Translations under genes and position numbers: made by a program
Source of the DNA: Styela clava
Taxonomy: Eukaryota; Chordata; Ascidiacea; Stolidobranchia; Styelidae
Direction of reading: 5' to 3'
DNA: 64,000 nt
Assembly (NCBI RefSeq): GCF_964204865.1
Contig: NC_135255.1
Span: 12,429,135-12,493,134 of the forward strand
Notes under the pieces: generated by a model
The model's input: the letters and a program-made list of their open reading frames with translations, nothing else
Told to the model about the DNA's origin: nothing
The model's database searches: none
Part shown: positions 53,864 to 64,000 of the stretch, piece after piece
How positions within the stretch are numbered: position 1 is the first letter of the stretch
How the letters are laid out: each line of letters opens with the position of its first letter

Positions 53864-54932
53864 CATGGGTGGGCAATTCTTAATCGGCTGCGTGCCAAAA
53901 TCGACCAAATTCTCCCGCGTGCCGACCAAAATCAAAAACCACGCTTTTCTACGTTTAGAGCAAAAATAACGACCAAGTTCTCCCGCGTGCCAACCAAAAT
54001 CAAAAACCACGCTTTTCTACTTTCAAAGCAAAAATAACGACCAAGTTCTCCCGCGTGCCGACCAAAATTAAAAACCACGCTTTCCTACTTTCAAAGCAAA
54101 AATATACAATAATAAACCTTTTAAACATGTACAAACAGATTCACTATTCGGGAAAATATCAGCCAGCAAATAGATTTGAATACTTTTCCAAGTCTGTATC
54201 AGTGATACTGATGCTGCTGCATTACCGCTGATAGAGATTTTACATCGGGTTTATATTTTGTAACTTTCAAAGAAATACATGAACTACTGGTTTCATCTTT
54301 CAGGCTACTCCTGATAGAAGACCTAATAAAGTTCATAACTACACAGATAACTACACAGAACACAGATTCACAAGCATATGTAGATGAAAACATGGAGAGT
54401 TATGCAGTTGCAAAGTTTTTAAGACACAAAAAGAACGAGAACAGGAGAATGACAACTCAATCACGCAATAGGTCGTTTTTTTGCACTTCACTTTTGTATT
54501 CCCTTTCCTAATCGCTTATATTTATTTCAAAATCAATTTATAACAATAAGTTAGCAAGTACCTGTAACCAACATGAGCTGTAAAACTTCATAAACCAAGC
54601 AGAAATGAAGAAAAAGGGTGGCACAGACGAAAAATATTACGCAAGAATGTAGCCAAATGAATGCTGTGCTCTTTTCGACAAAATTTCTTGGGAGCTCATT
54701 CATTGGTTACGTCATAATTTATTTATTTGTAGCCATATGAAATGAAACGACTTAAAGAGATTAAATTGATAACGGATTGTTAAACGATAATGAATGAACC
54801 GAACGCCGAGTTTCATCAGATAGGGCCTAATTCAGAGTCTTGAAAGTCTTTATCTGAAGGAGAATGATCTTGTTTCCGAGGCCTCGCTCGCGTGCCAAAT
54901 AAATGGGCTCGCGTGCCAAGTTCGGCACCCCC
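53864..54932. mobile_element. Probable 1.07-kb hAT element
   Basis: Left CATGGGTGGGCAATTC, right end (inverse) CAGGGGGTGCCGAACTTGG. Both sides carry GCGTGCC words just inside. Flanks TGCTAGGAT (53854-53862) and TGCTAGAT (54933-54940) agree apart from one inserted base. No coding domain. The left arm contains a 68-bp tandem repeat. Confidence 0.65.
53902..54106. repeat. 68-bp tandem repeat, three copies
   Basis: Units start CGACCAAATT at 53902 and CGACCAAGTT at 53970 and 54038; each contains TCTCCCGCGTGCC and AAAACCACGCTTT. The exact spacing is 68 bp. The repeat amplifies the subterminal region of the surrounding hAT-like element. Confidence 0.9.
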
Positions 54933-54988
54933 TGTGCTAGATACTAAGATACTGCTTGATTTTGCTCTCTCATCGGCAGAGTAACCGT

Positions 54989-55165
54989 GAGGCGCAGTTC
55001 TTACCACTTCATGGCAGCTCCTGCCACGAAAGAACCGCGGCAGCTCTTGCCACGGTTTTATAGCGCTATTTAGTATTCAGTAATCCATATTAAAAGTATA
55101 TTCACAAATTAATGTAGGCCTACCAAATTTTAATTGATCATTTGGAATTATATCTAGGCAACCGT
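54989..55165 (+). repeat. Dispersed repeat family R1, copy C (truncated)
   Basis: GAGGCGCAGTTCTTACCACT through CGGCAGCTCTTGCCACGG and TTATAGCGCTATT, matching the first about 175 bp of copy B (40534). It lies 390-560 bp upstream of the SLC17 ATG. Confidence 0.7.
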
Positions 55166-55237
55166 GGTAGTTGATCGCCAATTATTTTCCAGTAGGCCTC
55201 CTACGTACCGGTATCTAATTACTTATCGATATTTAGA

Positions 55238-55466
55238 TCGGTAAGTATGTTGATAGGTATTTGTTTGTTTGTCTGTCTGTTAGATAAACGCAATATCTCA
55301 CGAAGGCGAGGTTGAATCTGCTCCAAATTTTGCATATGTATTGGATGAATTATGTCGTATAATTAGCGTGTTATAAATTAATTAGTGATGGGACACTCGG
55401 TGTCACTATAGAGTCATAAATCGAAACCATCGCTAAGTGTTCGGCCTCCGCTCTATATTCTCGTTT
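55238..55466 (+). repeat. Dispersed repeat family R2, copy E, at the SLC17 promoter
   Basis: Homologous in opposite orientation to 46255-46560. Ends about 85 bp before the SLC17 ATG at 55551, so it covers the likely proximal promoter or leader. Words as in copy D, including ATATCTCACGAAGGCGAG and TTAATTAGTGATGGGACAC. Confidence 0.7.
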
Positions 55467-55550
55467 GTTTATTGTTATGATCTTAACTTAAGGTCGTACG
55501 GTAGTCGATTATTCTCAGTTTAGCAGTTACTGTGTTTTTATTATAATAAC

Positions 55551-58500
55551 ATGAATTCTGAGAAGTATGTAAGATGGAAGTCTGAGGAGAGTATAAACAA
55601 TTCAAAAGAACCGCTGTATGGAAATGAAATAGAACGTCCTTCGAATGGTAAGTTAAGTGTGGACAAAATCATAATTCTGTATTTTTGTTAACGGCTTGGA
55701 TGGATTGCATAACTCTGTGTAAGTCAAGATGTCCGTTATAAGGTTCAATTTATAGAACAACCAGACTTTATATTTTACCTCAATTCCTAAGCTTTAATTC
55801 CGAAATAGCTTTTTTTTTGCTCTATGATTTAGAGGGGCTCCCGAAGTATGTGAACCAAGATGGCGGACATCGGAATGTAATATGTGTACTAGGTTAGAGT
55901 TAGGCTATAATTTTAGGTATAAATACTACGGGAGGCTCTTGGCTAGTCTTCGAACTTATAATACAGTAATAGGACTAAAATAAGGAAAATTGGAAAAAAA
56001 TGATCGCCTAACCTGTTACCAATGTTACGTTCCGATGTCCGCCATCTTGGTTCGCATACTTCGGGAGCACCGATTTAGATATTGAATGTGTTATTTCACC
56101 ATTCAACTATCTTCCATTGTTTTTCAGTACCAACATGGACGTCAGCAAGATATGTACTAGCCTATATGGCATTTTTCGGGTTTTTTAATGTCTATGCACT
56201 TCGGGTCAATCTTAGTGTTGCAATTGTGTCTATGGCCAACACATCGGATACTCACAATGCTTCGAATGAATGTCCTGTGTCACACACAAATTCTACACCC
56301 AAGGTTACTAAATTTATCATGTGGTTTTTTGCATTCAATAGCTGTCTTATTGCTGCGATGATCTCCTATCTTAAAAATACCTTGTTGAGGCTCGGTCTAA
56401 AAGCTCTTTTACCTGAATAATGTTTCTGTATTTACCGTAATTGTTCTAATCTGAAATAAAATAATCACTGTAACAGACTTATCTAGTTTAAAAAGGGTGT
56501 AAGATTCTCTCATTTCTGATGAAGTTCTGCTTCATTCCAAATCTAATTCGATGTAAGATTCTCTGTTTGATGGAATTTTACAAATTGGCACATTTCATTT
56601 ATACTTCAAAAATCATAGTTAAATTTAAAGATTTTTTCAAATTTTATTTTAAAGTTGCCTGCCAATAACAACTGTTTTGTTATTGTAATTATCACTAAGT
56701 CTATTATCTTGTATTTAGGAAGGTGAATTTAACTGGTCAAGTAATGAGAAAGCCTTGGTACTTGGAGCATTTTTCTATGGATATATATGTACTCAGTTAA
56801 TTGGAGGCATTCTGGCAAGCAAGTAAGTAAATCAGATTGACATCCAAGTGTTTGGGGATTTCACCCTGGATTAGCACTAAACCTATTTAAATTTTAAACT
56901 TCTGGAATGTATATGGATTATTCTATTATTTATTATTACTATCTTTCACTTTTAATATATATATGGGTAAAATTAATAGAATAATATTCAGATTGTCACC
57001 AAGTGAACAACTTCATAACTCAATAATATTTGTTACATATTGGGATGTTTTTGTCATTGCTTGGCCCTAAGTGTCATTGTTGAAATATTTTCTTGTGGAG
57101 ACTCACATTATATTTATAATTTATTCATTTAGGTTTGGAGGAAAATATTTGTTTGGATGCGGAGTATTGTGCACCACTGTATTCACTTTATTAACTCCTG
57201 TTGCTGCTAGAACAAGTTTTGCTCTTTTGATTGCAACAAGAGTAGTCGAAGGTTTAGGCGAGGTAGGTGAACTAGTATTTTTAGGTCTGCAAAATTATGT
57301 CAAATTTCTTACGATAACAGTGGTTCTTCCGAAATCTGTATAATACAATATATACGAGTATGGCTGTTTTATTATTGAACAGGCGACGAAAATAGTTACG
57401 GTAGATCTTCATAAGAGCGCTATCAGTAGAATACTTCATCAGATCAGAAGCTGAAGGTTGCTAATTTGATGCAAGAGTTTAACTCCTGAATTATTATGAT
57501 TTAATTTATTAGTATTGACCTATTCATACCCGATATATTTTGATGTATTGGCCATGAAATACATAATACGAACTGCTCATTTTATTACCCAACCCATCTT
57601 TTGACACTTATTTCTTGATACTAATTTTCTCAAAGCAAGTTTCTTACAAGTCAGTGACTGTGTAATCTGTTATAAATTTGTAACAGAAAAGTCAGTAATG
57701 ATAATAATAAAACACTTTTTTTCTATAGTTAGATTTTAGATATCATATTATTGATATTGGTCCTTTCTGTTAATTTTGTATCTGTATTTGAATAACAGCA
57801 CTTATAAAATTCAGGGTGTCACTTTCCCAGCCATGCACGCAATGTGGGGTGTTTGGGTTCCGCCATTGGAACGCAGTAAACTTGTATCGCTGGGTTATGC
57901 TGGATGCCATTTTGGAACATTCATTGCTCAACCAATTTCTGGAATATTGTGCAATTCAGATTTTTTAGGTGGATGGCCTTCAGTTTTTTATGTGTTTGGT
58001 AAGAATTGAGATATTTTTTTATGTGCTACTGCTTGATGTTCATATATATATGTAAATAAAATAATTATTTTAAAATTGGGAGTTTGCTAACATGTTTGGA
58101 TTAATGATTAGTGTTAAGTTTCATACTTAAGTAACTTTCTACGTAACCAAAATATGTGTGGTTCTATCACTATATTCGAATTATATTTTTGTATAAAGTT
58201 TGTGTTTCATTTTATAATATTCCAATGTCCTGTATAATTTATACATCATATTGAATGCTAATCATGTACATATATTATCAACGAACGGTGTATTGTTTTT
58301 GCATATTTTCAAAAATTCGACTAAATAAACAAAACTGAAAAATAAAAATGAAACTTTTTATTTAGGCACACTTGGGCTTATCTGGTGTTTGATGTGGTTC
58401 ATCGTGGTTCATAATAAACCGAGAGATCATCCCAGAATCAGTGCAGCTGAACTACAGTATATTGAAAGCACAGTACCCCAGGTTTGTTCAAGTTATTTTT

Positions 58501-61500
58501 GTTTAGGTAATTATGAAGATTTAGTGACTTATACATGAACTATATTATATATATGCATATTATCATTTTTTGCAATGGCAAATGAGCAGAAATGTTCTAA
58601 ATAGATAATGTATTTTAGGCTTGGCAGTATGGCGCATCATGCTAAGCATGCTAGCTAGTCATTTTGTGGTTGTGAGTAGAGATGTACCGATACCACTTTT
58701 GTCGCCGATACCGATCCGATACCAGCTAAAAACGCCGATACCGATACGCCGATACTACAAAAAGGCCGATATTACCGATATTCCGATACCGATACTATGT
58801 AATTATTACTTAATTAGGTGTGCTGTGTAGGGCAGACGGGTTAAAACAATGGTCTTTGAGCGTTGTTTATGGTACACATTATTTCAGATCGAAAAAAAAG
58901 ATATATCACATAATATGAAATTGATGTTTGGTGTTTGCTTCAACTGATTGAGATACATTGTACAGTAACGCTAGTAATCTCGGTGTTCAATTGAAACTCA
59001 TAAGACGGGATGTCCAATTTGAACTTGATATGAATATCGCGACCTTCGAATATCGTTAGTCGAGTTTAAAAGAATATCGAATACCACCCCCACATTCTAG
59101 CGCCGCCGTCCTACGTTCAAATTAAAAGCATTTTACAAATATTTTTTTTCGTGGCTAATCGTAATCGTCGACGCAATAAGTCAAAGCCAAATTGAAAGAA
59201 TATCAATCAGCACCGACAAAAAGAAGGCCTACCTATCACCGTCGAGGATGTTTTTTTACTTTACTATTTTGTAATATAAAATATTTTACAATTGCTATCA
59301 TAAATTTTGAATTTCGGAATTTAGTTTATCGATGTCGACGGACTAAATGACACTCGTACTTGACTACAAACAGTCAGCATTTATAGCCGTGCCAAAAGTC
59401 CTTGTGCCGTTAATAAGAACCCCAATTCCACTGTATGATTTAAAACTGGGCGCCTAGTTGCTTTTTGTTATGTGCTGTGTTGATATATTTCTTCATAATT
59501 ACTATGTAATATTAAAAATGTCAATATAAAAAATTGACAGCGAAAATAGCCAAATTAGTTGAACTAGTTTGGCTGATAAATAGCTAAAAACACGTGAATC
59601 CTATTCTTTCGCGGGGGTGGGGACATGTATGTCTCATAGCTCACGATCTCTCCAGACAAAAAATAAATTAAAAAGTAGTATTCCAACTTATCTTTTAAAA
59701 CATTCTGGACCATATCAAAAAGATAAATATATCGGAAATATCGGCCTTAATTCAACCGATACCGATACATGGCCGATACCGAAAAAATGGCCGATATTGC
59801 CGATACCCGATACCGATACATCAGTACATCTCTAGTTGTGAGCAGCATTCCTCTCGCACATAATTATCACATAGGATTCAAACCCAAGCAGGGTAAACCC
59901 TAATATCTCAGGTATTTCATGGGTTTGCTACTATAACCTGGATGATAGTCTGCATATGTATATATTGCATGTATTGCAAAGCAATATTTATTTAATGCAA
60001 ATATTTTTGATCAAACATGCATACCTCAATATAAATATAAAACTAAGAGCTCAAATTGATCAATAATTCACGGATCATGCGGTTGTCACACATCAAATAA
60101 CAAAGATTGTTTACTAGAACACATATCGCAATACTATCAATTTATCAAGCTTTTGTTTTATTGAGTATTCAGTGTGTATTTTATTTTGTTTGACATCATT
60201 TTGAAAAGGTGTATCAGGGGTCAGGATGTACAACACTTGACCCTTTTGTTTGAACAATTTTTTGTTTCTTCTAATGTACAAGTATGGATTTGCATCATTC
60301 TCTCTGTGTGATATAGAGTGCATTCAAATTTAGATATCAGCAAGTCACAGCTTGCCTTAGAATCAAGTTGTGTCGACATCACAAGTGTCACATTCAATTT
60401 TATTATCAATGCTTTTAATACCCTCTGGATTGTCAACAATGTATTGTCAACAATAGCTCCTTTTACAAATGAAATACTGAATGTAATAAATTTTTCATTT
60501 TCAGCAAATATTGATGTCTTGTCTCTTAATAATAATAATGAAAAACTCAGTGGTAAAATGTAAGCTGGCGTATAATGTGAGGTTATCGATCTTGAATGCT
60601 GTTTTAAAAGTTGCATTTTGTTATGTCAAGTTTTTCTCGTGACTCCTCATATGACTGCATGTTTTTCTAAAATTGAAATTCAGCCTTTTTCTTGATTTTC
60701 AATTCAAATTGTTAAAATTTTATACACAACAATATTAGTCATAATATTATGGTAGCTTGCATTTTCCAATATGGGTTTTATTGTAATTCATTAGCATCCT
60801 GCTGAGAATATTTCAGGAAATCAGTGCTAGAGCGATTTCCTGAGAGACAGATGATCACAAATTATCTGGCCACCTACTTAATGAAATTTATAGGCTGTCA
60901 CTTTTTACCATATGAATTATTTCCGATTGTTATGTCTGAACTATTTAAAACGGACGATAGTGTTAAAAAATTGCACATGATTTGGTCACTGTTTGTTTGA
61001 GGGTATTCTATCATGTACTACCGAATTATTATTATTTTTGCGAATATTTGGGATAAATTGAATACCATGCATGGACAAACCATGGCTCGCTGGCAGTATA
61101 CTGCCCGCCAAAGCATTTTGTGCAGCTCTGCTATTTGAGAAAGTCATGAAATTATTCTTTTCATGAAAATTATTTGTAATGAGTTACTCCGCTAAATTGA
61201 ATAAATTTGTGTTGGTTCATGTTTTTACATAGTCACCTAACATATTTCTTTGAAAAACCTTAATTTGGGATATTTTACATATTAAATTTAACTAAGATAT
61301 GATATGGTATTTTGAAAAAAAAAGATTTTCTGCGGCCCTTGCAAAACAAACTTTGCCCACCCCTCCAAAAAATCTGCTACCTGCATTGATCATGCTTACA
61401 GCTTTTTCTTTTTGTTTCCAGGAACAAACTGAGTTCACAATACCTTGGATGGATATTTTGACAAGTCGACACGTATGGGCAATTTCTTGTGCACATTTCG

Positions 61501-64000
61501 CAAACAATTGGGGATTTTATACTTTGCTCACATGTCTACCGATGTATTTGAAATATGTACTGCGATTTGATATGACAACGGTACGATGTTTTTTATGGAG
61601 CAATTGTATAGTATACCTTATGCTGGCGAGCTTCGAAATATTTAAATAATAAACGACGAAACTTATTTATTTTTCAAATTTTCTACTAGTAAGATAGTAA
61701 TAATTTGCGTTTATTTCCTTAAGTCTGCTTCGTAAACTTGCTATATTTATGACTAACTAGAATTCTTCCTGTTTGGTTAACTCACTGACCAAAGTCATAT
61801 CTTCTCGGTGAGATAATTCTTACCAACAAATGAAGGTAAATCCTAGTCATCCCTAGTTCAGTATGACTCGAACAGTCTTATGTATTGCGATTTCATCTAT
61901 TTTTAAATTGAATAAATGACTAATTGCTTTGTAAGCCTTTCTATTTTCCTTGCACAATGTCCAATATACTTCATATTCATTCACTATGTATTGCGTTAAA
62001 CAAAGATGTTTAACTTTTTCCGCTGTTTTAATAAAACAGTATCCATCATTTATCCATTATGTCATGCAATTTCTTATTTTTCAGAGTGGCATAATCTCAG
62101 CATTGCCATTTTTTGTCATGTGGGTCTCTATCAATTTATCAGGATTTGTTTGTGATTATTTGAGAGAAAAGAGAATATTAAACACCACTCAAGCGAGGAA
62201 AGTTTTCAATTCTATCGGTATGATGTCACTCCAAGAAAAGTTTTCAGTCGTCATATATTCATCATTTTACTCTTAGTATCTAGTCGAAAATATTTTTATA
62301 TGCTAAACTAAGTATTTTTTCTAACAGATTTGGTCATGTGGAATTCACCATCCTTACCTAATCATATTGAATTGAACTGAACTGTTTTAATTACCTTGCC
62401 AATCAGCATATTCTGGTGTGTAAAGCAACACTGTAAATCTATATAGGAGCCCTTGGAATTAGAATTACAGTTGTTGCTCATAACTTTGCCTAGGAATGAG
62501 GAATTTTAAATGAGTGTGGGCCTTGCCCAAAGAAAATTTATTTGAAAATTTTTTTTGTTAACTTTTTTTTGTATATTTTCTCTTCTAGGTTTAATCGGTC
62601 CTGCAATATTCTTAGTAGCTGCTGGATATGTTGGTTGCAATAATACTCTTATCATAGCATTTATATGCATTGCTACTGCATTTAATGGATGTACATTTCC
62701 TGGATTTAATTCAAATCATATTGATATAGCTTCAAGGTATGTCATTTTGTTTTTGGACGAGAAATGGACATATGAATCGTTTTGTTAAATCTTTGCTGAT
62801 GTTGTCGTTATTAGGGTGATTGTTGTTGCGAATATGAAACCGATTTTTTTCACACTTAACAGATCAGTTCATTTCAAAATTTCAGTCAGTTGGTTTTATT
62901 TTTTAAATTCCTATGGAATGCATTATTTCACCAAGAATTTTGCTGTTTTGTTTTAATTAAATACGGACACTTTTGTCCCATCTCACTCGACTGCCTCTGT
63001 ATTATTCGTCCTTTAATATTTGCATATGTAGACCAGTACCTAACTTACAAGTTTCATCTGAAGATGTAGATTTCAGTACTTGGGTGGTGATGAAATTTTA
63101 GTACCGGTGTATCATAACTTATATAATGTGTGATTTACACAGCTTCAAAAGTTTATTATGGAGTACTGCTGCTTCATTTAATAATTGATTAGGAGAGTTC
63201 AATTACATTAATATTTTATATAGCATGTGATTCACACAGTTTTGCTAATTGCTTATATGTAATATCATGTAATTCATTACTTATTCAGATATTCTGGAAT
63301 ATTAATGGGAATTACGAATACATTTGCAACAATACCTGGATTTGTTTCTCCTATTGTTGTTGAGAAATTAACAGGAGATAATGTAAGTAAAATATAGAAA
63401 TAATAACAACAATCTATAACCAGGATTATATTCATTCAAAGTATCATGATTTTGAATTGAAATCATGTGTAATCAATATAATATGTTTGCCCTTCTCAAA
63501 GTGTAAGTTGGACAATCAACTGATGGAATATACTGATAGGCTATATTTGGTATGTAATAATTAAGAGTTTGATTTAGCCTTGTAAATTTGTCAAGCTACA
63601 AGGCTAACAAGGTTGGAATTCACATTTGCATAGCTGATTTCTACTGCTTCAAGCCTGTTTATTGTCCATCGGAATTCACTGGTGTGGTATTTGTCACTAT
63701 AATTCTATATATTTTCAGTAGCTGTTGCCTTTCATTCCTCACCTGCAACTGCAACTTTGCTCATAGATAGTCTCTTTTACCTCTTTGAGTCTTGAGTGAC
63801 CGTGCGCAAACTTGCTTTGACAAAATCTCTAAAACATTTTGCATCTTATAGCATAAAATTGGTTGTATAAAATTTGCATGGTTTTCACTTTATTTGTCCA
63901 ACTACTTAGTTCAATTTATGAGCAGAGGACTGGTTTCAAAATTGTATTGTTCTGTTATGCAATATTCTACTCTTATTACAGGAAACTAGGGAACAATGGC
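55551..64000 (+). CDS. SLC17A5: Sialin-like SLC17 anion transporter, 3'-partial, 11 exons
   Basis: Exons 55551-55647, 56128-56303, 56719-56822, 57133-57262, 57815-57998, 58366-58481, 61422-61580, 62085-62217, 62589-62736, 63289-63382, 63982-64000+. All junctions are GT-AG and phases agree, giving about 453 residues so far. TM1 carries the SLC17 signature ([11 protein letters not shown]). A luminal loop with sequons (NTS, NAS, NST) follows. Then come [19 protein letters not shown] (TM2), [28 protein letters not shown] (SLC17 hallmark), [20 protein letters not shown] (TM7 region) and a late [16 protein letters not shown]. The late segments are closest to sialin, the lysosomal H+/sialate and vesicular acidic amino-acid carrier, rather than to VGLUT or NPT. 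Paralogs in invertebrates are many, so the symbol is approximate. Only the C terminus after TREQW lies outside the window. Confidence 0.9.
55834..56071. mobile_element. 238-bp MITE in SLC17 intron 1, 8-bp target duplication
   Basis: Left GGGGCTCCCGAAGTATGTGA, right end (inverse) GGTGCTCCCGAAGTATGCGA; inverse similarity continues about 45 bp through CCAAGATGGCGGACATCGGA. A perfect duplication GATTTAGA lies at 55826-55833 and 56072-56079. The duplication ends 48 bp before exon 2. Same family as 39803-39906. Confidence 0.92.
58677..59834. mobile_element. 1158-bp hAT-type element with CCGATA arrays, SLC17 intron 6
   Basis: Left TAGAGATGTACCGAT, right end (inverse) TAGAGATGTACTGAT. A perfect target duplication GTTGTGAG lies at 58669-58676 and 59835-59842. 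CCGATA/CCGATACC repeats lie just inside both ends in the same (+) orientation. No transposase. Its right flank is a SINE fragment. Confidence 0.9.
59835..59905 (-). repeat. SINE fragment beside a hAT insertion
   Basis: CCTCTCGCACATAATTATC followed by GGATTCAAACCC is the reverse of the B-box-to-body segment of the SINE at 31733 (GGTTCGAATCCC ... TATGTGCGAGAGG). The hAT-type element at 58677-59834 abuts it, probably having inserted in it. Confidence 0.6.
59906..61421. other. Remainder of SLC17 intron 6
   Basis: AT-rich. Overlapping frames on both strands at 60221-60616 show no domain. Around 61070-61370, GGCTCGCTGGCAG and TTTGCCCACCCCTCC resemble eroded ends of a hAT MITE, without a duplication. 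No exon with matching phase was found here. Confidence 0.35.

Noticed and set aside
60221..60616. Overlapping open frames on both strands in SLC17 intron 6
   Set aside because: Both strands are open because the region is AT-rich with few stops. No motif, and splice phases do not fit the host gene.
61070..61370. Eroded hAT MITE in SLC17 intron 6
   Set aside because: Ends resemble hAT words but are too diverged and no target duplication could be matched.

Overview
This window is nuclear DNA from an AT-rich metazoan. Coding exons are split by short GT-AG introns, and the recognisable proteins are animal ones: PCM1, HSDL1, SLC2A13, CHCHD2/10 and sialin/SLC17. The gene content, modest intron sizes and heavy load of short DNA transposons suit an invertebrate deuterostome such as an ascidian. 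That placement is an inference and nothing here proves it. No organelle, bacterial or viral block was seen.

Layout. 1-11531 (+): the last 20 coding exons of a large coiled-coil and low-complexity protein that I do not recognise. The exon chain stays in one frame for 950 codons. 12168-15563 (-): a six-exon, 232-residue protein resembling the helical stalk of GBP/atlastin GTPases but with no GTPase domain. It ends tail-to-tail with the first gene, and one of its introns holds an 823-bp element with perfect 36-bp inverted repeats. 16886-19878 (+): a complete six-exon HSDL1-like short-chain dehydrogenase that keeps the catalytic tyrosine. 22798-26885 (+): a compact two-exon PCM1. 33445-35241 (+): SLC2A13 (proton/myo-inositol symporter) with an uninterrupted coding region. 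37657-38109 (+): CHCHD2/10-like twin CX9C protein, also uninterrupted. 55551-64000 (+): eleven exons of a sialin-like SLC17 transporter that runs off the right edge.

Between the last two genes, roughly 38.6-55.5 kb is a transposon accumulation zone. It holds a non-LTR reverse-transcriptase fragment, a decayed Merlin-type transposase, a satellite-like tandem array and many hAT-type elements. Two cases of one hAT inserted into another can be proven from two independent 8-bp target-site duplications each (42.2-46.2 kb and 51.3-53.5 kb). One inner element carries a broken hAT transposase with a TTF-type zinc finger. Small hAT-like elements, a tRNA-derived SINE family and two other dispersed repeat families also lie in introns and promoters elsewhere.

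The genes do not form one pathway. They are ordinary eukaryotic neighbours: centrosome scaffold, mitochondrial twin-Cys protein, two membrane transporters, an SDR enzyme and two helical proteins. The most unusual items are the GTPase-less GBP-like gene, the unassigned coiled-coil gene, the HSDL1 active-site state, and the layered transposon history.
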